DNA of 52,962 bases from an uncultured Sphingomonas sp. (GTDB lineage Bacteria; Pseudomonadota; Alphaproteobacteria; Sphingomonadales; Sphingomonadaceae): the NCBI GenBank assembly GCA_913775025.1, contig CAJYJW010000161.1, positions 1 to 52,962 of the forward strand, read 5' to 3'. The position numbers and the translations under genes are program-made. Below are positions 1-8,313 of this stretch, in pieces. The notes beneath the pieces were generated by a model. That model ran no database searches. It saw only the letters and a list, made by a program, of their open reading frames with translations, and was not told where the DNA came from. The stretch's first letter is position 1. Every line of letters begins with the position of its first letter.

Positions 1-1415
1 TCAACGTGATGGAGGGCGTGGAAGACATCCCCGGCGTCGTTATGGCGGAAGGGCTTGCATGGGACTGGGAGACCTTCCCCGAATTCCTCGACACGCTGGA
101 GGCGCGCCCGCGCGATATCGATGTCGCCGCTTATCTGCCGCACAGCCCCTTGCGCGTCTTCGCCATGGGCGCGCGGGGCGCGGCGCGCGAGACCGCCACG
201 CCGGACGATCTCCGGCGCATGCGCGCGCTGGCGCGTGAGGCGGTGGAGGCAGGCGCGCTCGGCTTCGCCACGTCGCGCACCTTCATCCACCGCACGGCGG
301 CGGGAACGCCGATACCGAGCTTCGAGGCCGCGCACGAGGAGCTGGCCGAAATCGCGATGGGGCTGGCGGATGCGGGCGGCGGCATCGTGCAGGCGGTGAT
401 GGACGTGCCGCAGCGCGAATGGGCCGAGGAACTGGCCACGCTGCGGGAGGTGATCCGCCGCTCCGGTCGCCCAGCGACCTTCACCTTCGGCGCGCCCAAT
501 AGCGGGCCGCCGATCTGGCGGCCGGTGCTGGACGTGCTGGACGAGGCCCGGGCGAACGGCGAGGACTTGAGCGCACAAATCTTTCCGCGCCCGATCGGCA
601 TGATCGTCGGCTTGGAGATGTCCACCCATCCCTTTGCCCTGTCGCCCAGCTTCCAGCCGATCGCCAAGCTGCCGCTGGCGGAGAAAGTGGCAGCGATGCG
701 CGATCCTGCGCTACGGGGGCGGTTGCTGGCCGAGGGGCCGGCGAAAGGACATCCGCTGGCCGCGATGGGGCGCAGCTGGTCGTTCATGTTCCCACTCGGC
801 GATCCGCCGAATTACGAGCCGGATGCGATGGAAAGCGTGGCCGCACGGGCGGCGCGGGCAGGCACGATACCCGAGGAGATCGCCTACGACCTGCTTCTGG
901 AAGACGAAGGTCGCGCCATGCTCTACGTCGCCTTGGGCAATTTCCATGAGAACCGCCTGGATGCGGTCCGCGAGATCATGGCCCATCCGTCCACGGTGCT
1001 TGGCCTCGGCGATGGCGGCGCGCATTACGGCTCGATCTGCGATGCCAGCTACCCGACATTCATGCTCGCTTATTGGGTGCGGGACCGCAGCGACGGCTTC
1101 ATGCTGGGGCAGGCGATACGTATGCTGGCGCATGATCCCGCACGCGTGGTTGGGCTGGCGGACCGCGGATTGATCGCCCCCGGGTATAAGGCGGATCTGA
1201 ACGTCATCGATCTTGACTGTGTGGCCTTGCGCAAGCCGGTGCTGCGTAGCGATCTGCCGGCGGGTGGACGGCGGCTGGATCAGGACGCGGTCGGATACGA
1301 CATGACTATCGTATCGGGCCGCATCATCGCCGAGCATGGCGTGCCGACGCGTGAACGGCCCGGCAAGCTGGTACGCGGTGCCCAGCCGGCCCCCATCCCG
1401 GCGGGGGCCGCATGA
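1..1415 (+). CDS. Amidohydrolase (N-acyl-D-amino-acid deacylase-like), 5' end outside window
   Basis: The frame is open from the first bases, so the N-terminus, including the expected HxH metal motif, lies upstream of the window. About 470 residues are visible. Family members are usually about 570 residues, so roughly 100 are missing. The visible part has the late metal/catalytic Asp in the motif GDGGAH (around nt 1010-1027) and a C-terminal G-L-I-A-P-G-Y-K-A-D-L strand typical of the amidohydrolase-3 beta-sandwich. Members hydrolyse amide or cyclic amide bonds in the cytoplasm; this one's substrate is unknown. The stop overlaps the next start by 4 nt (ATGA), so it is co-transcribed with the COQ4-like gene. 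A GTG at 6 and an ATG at 9 are unlikely to be the true start because the upstream sequence matches the family. Confidence 0.85.
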   Translation, partial: NVMEGVEDIPGVVMAEGLAWDWETFPEFLDTLEARPRDIDVAAYLPHSPLRVFAMGARGAARETATPDDLRRMRALAREAVEAGALGFATSRTFIHRTAAGTPIPSFEAAHEELAEIAMGLADAGGGIVQAVMDVPQREWAEELATLREVIRRSGRPATFTFGAPNSGPPIWRPVLDVLDEARANGEDLSAQIFPRPIGMIVGLEMSTHPFALSPSFQPIAKLPLAEKVAAMRDPALRGRLLAEGPAKGHPLAAMGRSWSFMFPLGDPPNYEPDAMESVAARAARAGTIPEEIAYDLLLEDEGRAMLYVALGNFHENRLDAVREIMAHPSTVLGLGDGGAHYGSICDASYPTFMLAYWVRDRSDGFMLGQAIRMLAHDPARVVGLADRGLIAPGYKADLNVIDLDCVALRKPVLRSDLPAGGRRLDQDAVGYDMTIVSGRIIAEHGVPTRERPGKLVRGAQPAPIPAGAA

Positions 1416-2245
1416 ACGATATTCCCTATCTGCTGCGTGGTGTCACACGCCTGCAAACCGACAGCTCGATCCTCGTCAGTTCCTCCAAATATCTCAATGA
1501 CGCGAGGCTGCGCGACTGGATCGCCGAGATCGTGCTCAAGCAGAACGGTCCGGATGTCCCGGCCCAGTCCGAAATGCATCCGCTGGTGGACATGATCGAT
1601 TCATTGCGGGACCTTCCGCGCATCGAAGCCCTCTTCACTGAGGAACGTGCCCGCGATCCGGCACTGGACGCCTGGTTCAACGAAGGCTTCGTCTCGGACT
1701 ATGATGCCGCATACTTCCATCGGTTCCAGCGCGGTACGCTTGGTCATATCTTCTATGAAGAGGTGATCGCCAAGAATTTCGAGATCGTGATCTACGAGAA
1801 ACCCGCCCCCAAAAGTCAGCTTGATTATTTCATGCTGCGTGCAGGGCAGACGCATGACCTGGAACACATCATGACCGGGGGAGATTTCGCCTATATGGGC
1901 GAACTGGTGCCGGCATGGTTCCGTATAACCAACCATTTCAAGCATTTCAGCCCCGAGCTCGCGGGCGAACTGTCAATCATGTATCTGTTCGTCACCTTAC
2001 GGTATACGGTCCGCACGATGCTGCATTATCCGGACGTCTGGCGGACCTGCCAGGACGCGGTCGAACGAGGCATGCGTTGCGGCCATGCATCCGGCCCGCT
2101 GTTCATGGCGAAATATGAGGATGTTTTCGATCTAACGCTTGAGGAGGCGCGCGAACGGCTTGGCGTGCGGGAGGCGGTCTACGCCGATACGAGCGTGGCC
2201 TCCGCACGCTGGGCGGATCGCCCGGGGGCGGCTCCGATCCCTTGA
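1412..2245 (+). CDS. COQ4-like protein
   Basis: A 277-residue protein carrying the COQ4 signature HDxxH-x11-E at H148, D149, H152 and E164. In COQ4 this set binds zinc, and the protein takes part in ubiquinone synthesis, where recent work assigns it a C1 decarboxylation/hydroxylation role on the benzoquinone precursor. Here the gene sits inside a catabolic operon, 4 nt overlapped with an amidohydrolase and followed by an NTF2-like and an AhpD-like gene, so a role on a non-quinone ring substrate is plausible (inference). Soluble, with no signal peptide or clear membrane segment. The family assignment is confident; the function is not. Confidence 0.8.
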   Translation: MNDIPYLLRGVTRLQTDSSILVSSSKYLNDARLRDWIAEIVLKQNGPDVPAQSEMHPLVDMIDSLRDLPRIEALFTEERARDPALDAWFNEGFVSDYDAAYFHRFQRGTLGHIFYEEVIAKNFEIVIYEKPAPKSQLDYFMLRAGQTHDLEHIMTGGDFAYMGELVPAWFRITNHFKHFSPELAGELSIMYLFVTLRYTVRTMLHYPDVWRTCQDAVERGMRCGHASGPLFMAKYEDVFDLTLEEARERLGVREAVYADTSVASARWADRPGAAPIP

Positions 2246-2337
2246 AGAAATAATCGGGCTCGGCGGATGACCCGAACATCGACGTGCGATTGGACCACCA
2301 CCGCGCCAGGACCCTATTCGACAGACAGGAGAGAGAA

Positions 2338-2763
2338 ATGCCTCTTAAAGGTCCTGAGGGTTTCTGCCGCAGTTACGGTCAGGCGATGCTGGATAAGGAC
2401 GGCAGCGCGATCGCTGGGCATTATCTGTTTCCGTACATCTCTTTCACGCTCGGACAGATACATAGCTTCGCCGATCGCGCCACGGCGGACGCCGCATGCG
2501 CCGATCAGATCGCCCGCTTCGATCGGGCAGGCGTCGGCACGGACATTCGCCTTATGGCCGCCCGATGCGAACAGGTATCGCAGGGTGCGGCGCTATGCCA
2601 TCTCGACTGGGCGGTATTTCCGAAGAACGGTGTCGCCGGCTGGTCCTGGACGAACGTGTATGGCTATCGCCGCCGGGATGAGGAGGAGGGGTTCGAGTTC
2701 AACGTGTCCGATCAGGAGATCGGCGAACTGCTCAGACGCTATCCGGATTTCTACAGTCTCTGA
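2338..2763 (+). CDS. Small NTF2/SnoaL-like protein
   Basis: A 141-residue protein. I chose ATG 2338 because GGAGAG lies just upstream; the reading frame extends further upstream without an RBS. The pattern of an N-terminal helix (GFCRSYGQAMLDKD), a central strand around residue 20-30 and a Trp/Tyr-rich beta sheet (CHLDWAVF, WSWTNVYGY) suggests the cone-shaped NTF2-like alpha+beta fold. This is weaker than for the other NTF2-like genes in the window. It lies 92 nt after the COQ4-like gene and 62 nt before the AhpD-like gene on the same strand. No catalytic residue can be assigned. Confidence 0.6.
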   Translation: MPLKGPEGFCRSYGQAMLDKDGSAIAGHYLFPYISFTLGQIHSFADRATADAACADQIARFDRAGVGTDIRLMAARCEQVSQGAALCHLDWAVFPKNGVAGWSWTNVYGYRRRDEEEGFEFNVSDQEIGELLRRYPDFYSL

Positions 2764-2825
2764 GGCAGCCCTTTGCGGAAAGCGCAAATATCGCGCCGCT
2801 CTTGCCTAACATAAGGAGAGAAAAG

Positions 2826-3326
2826 GTGAGCGAATCGAACTATGCGCCGGAAGACCCGCTTCAGGCCGCGATGGGAAGATTCGTCGGAACGCTAAAGGCG
2901 GAACGGCGGCTGCCGCAGCGGTTGATCGAACTGGTTCGTTTGCGCATTGCCTTTCACAACCAATGCCGCCCGTGCATGTCGATCCGCTACACGGAAGCGG
3001 TGGAGGATGGCCTGACAGAAGCGCTTGTGTGTTCGCTGGAAAAGCCGGCCGAGGCGGCGGACATGACTCCAGCGGAACGTGCGTGCGTCCTGTTTGCCGA
3101 CCGCTTCGCCAGCAATCATCTGGCAATAGATGCCGATCAGATGGCGGGGCTGGCCACGCATCTGACACCGGGGGAGATAAGGGAACTGGCGATGCATTGC
3201 GCCTTCTTCACGGGCTTCGGCCGCATGGGGGCCGTGCTCGATGGCGGCGAGGCGCTTCCCGTCGGCGATCGACGCCGCGATGGCACGCCTTTGACGCCCT
3301 GGGGGATCGAACCCGCAATCGTCTGA
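2826..3326 (+). CDS. Carboxymuconolactone decarboxylase/AhpD-family protein
   Basis: A 166-residue all-helical protein. GTG 2826 is preferred over the upstream TTG at 2802 because AAGGAGAG sits 5 nt before it. C47 and C50 form the CxxC of AhpD-like peroxidase/reductase members (NQCRPCMS), followed by the expected H-bonding segment. CMD-fold proteins act either as thiol-dependent peroxidase partners or as lactone/decarboxylase enzymes; the CxxC favours the redox type. It is the last gene of the rightward operon and converges with the membrane-protein gene ending at 3373. A second CxxC CMD protein closes the beta-oxidation operon at 29047. Confidence 0.85.
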   Translation: MSESNYAPEDPLQAAMGRFVGTLKAERRLPQRLIELVRLRIAFHNQCRPCMSIRYTEAVEDGLTEALVCSLEKPAEAADMTPAERACVLFADRFASNHLAIDADQMAGLATHLTPGEIRELAMHCAFFTGFGRMGAVLDGGEALPVGDRRRDGTPLTPWGIEPAIV

Positions 3327-3372
3327 CGGACGCCGGGCAGGATATGCCACGACGTCCGCCGCGTCGCGCGGG

Positions 3373-3951
3373 TCAGGTCGCCGCAAGCCGTTTTCTGCGG
3401 ATGGCCAGTGCGCGCGTGGTCAAGCCGAGGCCGGCGAAGAGCGCGGCGGCCAATATGGCCGACGCCGCCATGCCCGGAAAATCGCCGCTTTCGGCGACCG
3501 CGGGGATCGTACCGATCGTCAGGAACAACATGGTGCCGTTGTGAATGACGAATGAGGCACGGCCCATCAGCAAGAGATAGACTGCGGCCACCACGATCGC
3601 GAGGGCGATCGCTAGGCCGGCGCCACCATATAAGATCGGTAGGAAGTGCAGCGCTGCGGCGATGGCAATCCCGAGAAGCGAGCCGGCCAAAGCGGACGGC
3701 ATCTCCGGCAAATCGCCATGCAATATGCCACCCCAATAGAGCGCGAAGGCGAAGCCCGCCCATATCGAGACGATGCCGAGCGCGCTGCTGGCACCGATAT
3801 AGACGGCGATACCGACGATCACGGCGAAAAGCACGATCAGCCCGGTCATCCAGCCCATGCTTCCGCGTCCGGCGTGAGATGCCGTCTGCGCGCCGCCGCT
3901 GCTTCCGGCCAGCGACAGGTCCGGCATTGGCTGCCTATGTCCTTCTTCCAT
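3373..3951 (-). CDS. Predicted inner-membrane protein, unknown function
   Basis: A 192-residue protein whose ATG at 3951 has a good upstream GGAGA. A polar N-terminus of about 30 residues (Ser/Gly-rich) precedes five to six hydrophobic segments (for example WMTGLIVLFAVIVGIAVYIG, LAIALAIVVAAVYLLL), and the C-terminus is basic (RRKRLAAT). This predicts an integral cytoplasmic-membrane protein with six or so helices. I do not recognise a family with certainty; the overall pattern is reminiscent of small DUF-type permeases. It is the last gene of the leftward group with the ABM and NTF2-like genes, 55 nt after the ABM stop. Confidence 0.75.
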   Translation of the reverse strand: MEEGHRQPMPDLSLAGSSGGAQTASHAGRGSMGWMTGLIVLFAVIVGIAVYIGASSALGIVSIWAGFAFALYWGGILHGDLPEMPSALAGSLLGIAIAAALHFLPILYGGAGLAIALAIVVAAVYLLLMGRASFVIHNGTMLFLTIGTIPAVAESGDFPGMAASAILAAALFAGLGLTTRALAIRRKRLAAT

Positions 3952-4006
3952 CGCGCTCTCCTGTCTTTGGTTGTTCGGTGCTCCGGCAAGCGGGTGATTG
4001 GTAAAA

Positions 4007-4303
4007 TTAGCCGATAGCCCCAGCATCGACGAGATCGGTAACTTCGGGCGCGGCGACGAGCAGTCGCTTCAACGACGCCATCACGGCGGATGGAAGACGG
4101 CGACCGGCCGCTTCATGATCAGCCTTGCTGGCCCAATGTTCGATGAAAAACAATCGCTGCGGCACATCGCTCGCATACAAGAGATCGACACGAACGCTGC
4201 CGGGGCATTCGACGACGAAGTCGCGCAGTTGCGTCAGCGTATGTCGCAACGCCTCCGCATTCTCTGCGCTGGTCTCCATCGTATAATGGCGAACGAACGC
4301 CAT
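4007..4303 (-). CDS. Antibiotic-biosynthesis-monooxygenase (ABM) domain protein
   Basis: A 98-residue protein; ATG 4303 is chosen because GGAGG lies just upstream. It has the dimeric alpha/beta ferredoxin-like pattern of ABM/YgiN proteins: an N-terminal strand, the helix AENAEALRHTLTQLRDFV, the strand GSVRVDLLYASDVPQRLFFIEHW and the final segment HEAAGRRLPSAVMASLKRLL. The conserved FIEHW (usually F-x-E-x-W) supports the family. Members include cofactor-free quinol monooxygenases and heme-degrading enzymes; which applies here cannot be told. It lies between the NTF2-like gene and the membrane protein on the same strand. Confidence 0.8.
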   Translation of the reverse strand: MAFVRHYTMETSAENAEALRHTLTQLRDFVVECPGSVRVDLLYASDVPQRLFFIEHWASKADHEAAGRRLPSAVMASLKRLLVAAPEVTDLVDAGAIG

Positions 4304-4369
4304 GATATCCTCCAGGTCTAATATCATTTTTGCGCAGTGCGGTTATCGCCGCCAGCGATCACATGTCCT

Positions 4370-4741
4370 TCAGCCGTTCCAAAAGGAGCGCAGCGATTGC
4401 ACGCGTCCGTCTTCCGCCTGCTTGTAAATGTTGATCGCCCGCGTGGTCTGTGTCGTGCCGTCGCTCATCGTGATGTGCATATTCACCAACACGGCCACCT
4501 CGTCTCCACAGACGAACTTGTCATGAACCTCGAAATCGAAGCCTTTTTGAAAGCTTGAGAACAGGTCGAAGAAAGCGCCGATTTCCTGCTTGCCGCGGCG
4601 TCCGCGCCCCTCCGGATCCCATTCATACGGGCCGACCGGATCCTCGACGGTGGCATCGTCGGCGAAAAGCGCCAGCCAGCCATCCCTGTCACCCGCCTTG
4701 ACCCGGCCGAGGGATCTTTCCGGTAAATCAGCGACACTCAT
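4370..4741 (-). CDS. NTF2-like (SnoaL/ketosteroid-isomerase-like) protein
   Basis: A 123-residue protein starting at ATG 4741, with a GAGAGGA ribosome site upstream. It has the classic small NTF2 arrangement: N-terminal helix, W-L-A-L-F-A-D-D-A-T-V-E-D-P-V-G (the D-D-A-x-x-x-D-P segment common in SnoaL proteins), a helix (EIGAFFDLFSSF), then strands FEVHDKFVCGDEVAVLVNMHI and TRAINIYKQAEDGRVQSLRSFW. Such proteins may be isomerases, dehydratases, hydrolases or binding proteins. It is the first gene of a leftward group, preceded by a 189-nt spacer. It is one of eight NTF2-like proteins in this window. Confidence 0.8.
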   Translation of the reverse strand: MSVADLPERSLGRVKAGDRDGWLALFADDATVEDPVGPYEWDPEGRGRRGKQEIGAFFDLFSSFQKGFDFEVHDKFVCGDEVAVLVNMHITMSDGTTQTTRAINIYKQAEDGRVQSLRSFWNG

Positions 4742-4930
4742 CCTAAATCCTCTCGATCCCGCGCCGCTTGCAAGAGCAGCTGTGTGAGGTCCGGCTTCTA
4801 TCAAGCCATGACTTTATCGCGTACTTTGGCCCAAAATCGCAATAAAGCGCATCCTATGCGATATACTAAACCGTGTAAGATCATCGATCGCGCACACAAA
4901 TGAAGTCTGTAGCGCCGCATCGTCTTGCGA

Positions 4931-5368
4931 TCAGGCGTTCAACCGCATCAGCTCGACCCGAATGCCGTCCGGGTCCGTGCAATATATGAACTCGCCGCCC
5001 GGACCGGCATCGACATAGGTGTGGCGGTGTACCGTGCCGCCGTGGGCCAATACGCGTTCTATCGCCGGCTCGATGGCTCCGACGCGGACCGACAGATGCG
5101 TGAGGCCGAGCTGATTCATCGGCCTCCGCTCCGCCGGGCCGGTCGTTTCCGGCGCGGCATACTCGAGCAGTTCCAGCTGAACACCGTCTTTCTGAATGAA
5201 CTGCGACTTGAGTTGGATCGTGTCGGGCAATTCCATGACGATATGAAAGGGTGCGCCGACCTCGAATTTCTGGCCGAGTTCAAAACCCAGTCCGCCAACA
5301 TAGAAATCAAGGCTCTGCGTGATGTCCGTCACGCACAGGCCGACGTGGGAAAAGGTGGGCGTGGTCAT
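4931..5368 (-). CDS. VOC-family (glyoxalase/dioxygenase fold) protein
   Basis: A 145-residue protein of two beta-alpha-beta-beta-beta modules. The candidate metal ligands are all present: His in FSHVGLCVTD, Glu in VQLELLEY, His in GLTHLSVRV and Glu in IRVELMRLN. Members are glyoxalase I, epimerases and extradiol dioxygenases; length and residues fit a single-domain metal-dependent lyase, isomerase or dioxygenase. ATG 5368 overlaps the SRPBCC stop by 4 nt (ATGA), so translation is coupled. It is the third gene of an operon starting with the aldo/keto reductase. Confidence 0.85.
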   Translation of the reverse strand: MTTPTFSHVGLCVTDITQSLDFYVGGLGFELGQKFEVGAPFHIVMELPDTIQLKSQFIQKDGVQLELLEYAAPETTGPAERRPMNQLGLTHLSVRVGAIEPAIERVLAHGGTVHRHTYVDAGPGGEFIYCTDPDGIRVELMRLNA

Positions 5369-5886
5369 GCCGCCATCCCCTGTTGGCCGATGCGCTCGGC
5401 GTGAATCGCCTCGGCACGCTTTTTCAGCGCTTTCGCCGTATCGTCGAATGCGCGCTTCACCCAGGCGCCGCAGAAATGCATCACGTGAATACCGTTCGGC
5501 CCCAGAAACGCGTCGGTGGAGAGATAACGGCAGCGTTCGGGCCCGAGCGCTTCGATTACCTGATCGCGGCGGGCGGGGTAGGGCCACGCCGGATCGTCCC
5601 GGAGCTCCCAGGAAAGCAGGCGTTCGGGCTCGAATGCGCAGACGTACTCGATGTTGGGGGCAAGCTGCCCGCCACCCGTGTAATCGACGAGCGACATGGT
5701 GACCGGGGCACCTATTTCCAGCGTGGATTCGGCACGGACGCAAAAGGGGTTCCAGGCGCCGTAGCGGGGCATGTCCGTCAATATCTCCCATACCACGGAG
5801 GCGGGCGCATCGATCTCAACCGGCTCCGATGCCACAAGCGTGGCATTGTCATATACGGCGAAGGGATCGAACGGGGCGTCGGTCAT
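5365..5886 (-). CDS. SRPBCC (START/Bet v 1-like) domain protein
   Basis: A 173-residue protein with start ATG 5886 after AGAGGAGAGG. The N-terminal strand VASEPVEIDAPASVVWEILTD followed by MPRYGAWNPFCVRAES is the standard opening of polyketide-cyclase/SRPBCC proteins, and a long C-terminal helix (VKRAFDDTAKALKKRAEAIH) closes the fold. The cavity binds hydrophobic ligands; some members are cyclases or dehydratases, others only carriers. It sits between the aldo/keto reductase gene (68 nt upstream) and the VOC gene (4 nt overlap), suggesting action on the same small hydrophobic intermediate. Confidence 0.8.
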   Translation of the reverse strand: MTDAPFDPFAVYDNATLVASEPVEIDAPASVVWEILTDMPRYGAWNPFCVRAESTLEIGAPVTMSLVDYTGGGQLAPNIEYVCAFEPERLLSWELRDDPAWPYPARRDQVIEALGPERCRYLSTDAFLGPNGIHVMHFCGAWVKRAFDDTAKALKKRAEAIHAERIGQQGMAA

Positions 5887-5954
5887 CTGCCTCTCCTCTG
5901 GCGATAGCCAATATGTCTGGCCGTATCTAGCTTCACCGCTGCCGGCCTCCGCTC

Positions 5955-6926
5955 TCAATCGTCGCCGCGCAGCCGCGCGAGCTCTGCGGGTGTCAGCTTC
6001 ACGTCCACCGCTTTCACGCTTTCCGCAATCTGTTCCGGCCTGGTCGCGCCGATGATCGGAATCGTCTGATGCGGTTGGTTGACGAGATAAGCGAGCGCTA
6101 TCTCATTGACGGAAAACCCCTTCTCCTCGGCGAGCGCCCGCACCGCTGCCAGCCGCGCGACATTCACCGGATTGTCGTAGCGGGCTTTCAATGCGTCGCC
6201 GAGACTGTCAGGGTTCTCGTCCAGCTTGGCGAAATAGCCCCCGCTTTGCCCGGCGTAGGGAATGATCGGCATCCCGCCGGCATGGAGCGCCTCGAAATTG
6301 CCCTCATAGTGCAGCTGGTAGCCTTGCGCCTCGGCGTTCGCCTTGTTTGGCACGGCAAGGCCCCAAAAGGGCTGCACCGCCACGAACCCCTGCCTGCCGA
6401 TGGACGATGCATAGGCATTTGCGGCGCGGACCCGATCCGCCGTCCAGTTGGACGCGCCGAAATAGCGGATGCGGCCAGCCGCCTGATGATCGATCAAGGC
6501 ATCGATCAGCGATTCAACCGGCGCTTCGGGATTATCGGCATGCAGCCAATAAAGGTCGATCGTCGCGACACCCAGATGCGCAAGGCTTTCGCCGATATCC
6601 GTCGCGATATCTTCCGGCGTGACGCGGTTGCGCCAATCACCCGCCCGCATGTCGACCCCGCCCCCTTTGGTGGCAATCACGATGCCTTCGCGTGAACGGG
6701 TCTTGAGCCATGCGCCGATGGCACGCTCGCTGGCGCCGGCCGGTATGTCCGGCACCCAGTCGCCATACATGCGCGCGCTGTCGATGAAATTACCGCCAGC
6801 CTCGGCGAACGTGTCGAGAATGGCGTTGGCCCGATCCTGATCGACGGCCGTGCCGAGCATGTTGGTACCATAGCAGAGTTGGCTGACGGAAAGGTCGGTA
6901 TTTGCAATCGTTACCTTTGACAGCAT
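5955..6926 (-). CDS. Aldo/keto reductase
   Basis: A 323-residue (beta/alpha)8 protein. The catalytic tetrad can be seen: Asp and Tyr in DSARMYGDW, Lys in GIVIATKGG and His in LYWLHADNP. The NADPH site is suggested by the C-terminal segment IPIIGATRPEQIAESV. It belongs to the AKR family that reduces aldehydes or ketones, or oxidises sugars and sterol-like alcohols. ATG 6926 follows GGAGAGG. It is the first gene of a leftward operon with the SRPBCC and VOC genes, and is divergent from the luciferase-like gene at 7150 across a 223-nt spacer that probably holds both promoters. Confidence 0.9.
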   Translation of the reverse strand: MLSKVTIANTDLSVSQLCYGTNMLGTAVDQDRANAILDTFAEAGGNFIDSARMYGDWVPDIPAGASERAIGAWLKTRSREGIVIATKGGGVDMRAGDWRNRVTPEDIATDIGESLAHLGVATIDLYWLHADNPEAPVESLIDALIDHQAAGRIRYFGASNWTADRVRAANAYASSIGRQGFVAVQPFWGLAVPNKANAEAQGYQLHYEGNFEALHAGGMPIIPYAGQSGGYFAKLDENPDSLGDALKARYDNPVNVARLAAVRALAEEKGFSVNEIALAYLVNQPHQTIPIIGATRPEQIAESVKAVDVKLTPAELARLRGDD

Positions 6927-7149
6927 TTAACATCCTCTCCGACCAGCGGTCGTCCCGCTTTAGCTTCTAGGGATAACGTGGGTTCGTTGCTACGACAAGC
7001 TATTGGAACGCACCTGACGGATGGAATGCCCCAATCGCTCGAGAAACGCGGAGATTAGATGCGTTTGTGTCTAGTCCGAACGGACGATGTGGCGTATCGC
7101 AAATTTTCATAAGCAGGCGACATCAGCCGGGTAACGGCGAGCCTAACGG

Positions 7150-8313
7150 ATGAGGATCGGCATGAAATTCTCGATCATTTATGAAGCGCAGATGGCGGAT
7201 CCCTCGCGTGAATCCGAAATCGAGTGCTTCAACGAAATCGTCGAGCAGGTGATGCTGGCGGAAGAGCAGGGTTTCGATACCGTCTGGTGCGTGGAGCATA
7301 CCGCGCTGACGCAATATGCCCACATGTCCGCACCGGAAACCATGCTAGCCTTCCTGGCGGGCAAGACCAGCCGGATCGGCATCGGCCACGGCGTGGTTTG
7401 CCTGCCCCCCGCGATGAACCACCCGGTGAAGGTAGCCGAGCGTATCGCCACGCTCGATATCCTGTCTGGCGGCCGGGTCCACTTCGGTATGGGCAAGGGC
7501 GGCACGCAACAGGAATCCGGCACCTTCGGCTACGATCTGGCCGAACTGCAGCCGATGATAGACGAGTCCATGTATCTGATCCCCAAGATCATGACGCAGG
7601 ACGAGATCGAGCATGACGGGAAATACGTGCAGATCCCCCGCCGTCCGATCCATCCGAAGCCGCTGCAGGTGCCGCATCCGCCGCTCTATATGGCGTGCAC
7701 CAAGGAAGCCTCGCTCGAAATGGCGGGCAAGCGTGGCATCGGTGCGCTGGTGCTGGGCTTCTCCGGACCGGATGAGATCGCGCGCAAGAACGTCGTCTAT
7801 CGCGAAAGCTTCCGCAACCGCAATGTCGAGGATCAGGTCGGTGCCGTGCCCACCGAGCATCTCGCCGCCTTCTGCGCCGCCTGCGTGCTCGATGATCGGG
7901 AAGAGGCGCGTCGTATCGGCCTGCGCGGGCAGCGCTTCTTCGCCGAGGCGATAGCGCACTGGTATCAGGGCGGGCCGAAGCCGACCGTCGACGTCGACTC
8001 CGCCGAGGATAACGCCGCGGCGCTGGCGCAGACCCGCGAGCAGGTGGTGGCCTATATCTCCGACGAGAAGATCGGCGATGGTGCGGATGCCATGACAAGC
8101 AACTACACCGTCGCACAGGATGCCTACGGCAATCCCGAAGACTGTATCCGCTACGTCACGCGTTTGCAGGAAGCGGGGGCGGACGAGATCCTGTTCCTCT
8201 TCCAGATGGGCACTATCCCGCACGAGTCGATCCTGCGCACGATCCGCAACATCGGCGAGAAGGTGATCCCGCACTTCCGCAACCAGACGCCGACCGCGCT
8301 GGCGGCCGAGTGA
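7150..8313 (+). CDS. LLM-class (luciferase-like) flavin-dependent oxidoreductase
   Basis: A 387-residue TIM-barrel protein of the bacterial luciferase superfamily. The N-terminus MRIGMKFSIIYEAQ and the segments EEQGFDTVWCVEH, SRIGIGHGVVCLPP and LDILSGGRVHFGMGKGG are typical of FMNH2-using monooxygenases or F420-type oxidoreductases of this class. Substrates of the class range from alkanes and terpenoid ketones (type II Baeyer-Villiger enzymes) to sulfonates. No flavin reductase is visible nearby, so reduced flavin would come from elsewhere. The stop overlaps the SDR start by 4 nt if GTG 8310 is used, so the pair is an operon. Confidence 0.88.
   Translation: MRIGMKFSIIYEAQMADPSRESEIECFNEIVEQVMLAEEQGFDTVWCVEHTALTQYAHMSAPETMLAFLAGKTSRIGIGHGVVCLPPAMNHPVKVAERIATLDILSGGRVHFGMGKGGTQQESGTFGYDLAELQPMIDESMYLIPKIMTQDEIEHDGKYVQIPRRPIHPKPLQVPHPPLYMACTKEASLEMAGKRGIGALVLGFSGPDEIARKNVVYRESFRNRNVEDQVGAVPTEHLAAFCAACVLDDREEARRIGLRGQRFFAEAIAHWYQGGPKPTVDVDSAEDNAAALAQTREQVVAYISDEKIGDGADAMTSNYTVAQDAYGNPEDCIRYVTRLQEAGADEILFLFQMGTIPHESILRTIRNIGEKVIPHFRNQTPTALAAE

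Noticed and set aside
1243-1249. TGCGTAG inside the amidohydrolase gene
   Set aside because: Within coding DNA and away from any start, so likely a chance occurrence and not part of the proposed regulon.
2267-2809. Plus-strand open frame (180 aa) overlapping the small NTF2-like gene
   Set aside because: Arg/Ser-rich in the wrong frame, and the alternative frame at 2338 has an RBS and a plausible fold.
3327-3372. Possible hairpin CGGACG...CGTCCG between convergent genes
   Set aside because: Six-base stem with a loop over 20 nt; too weak to call as a terminator.
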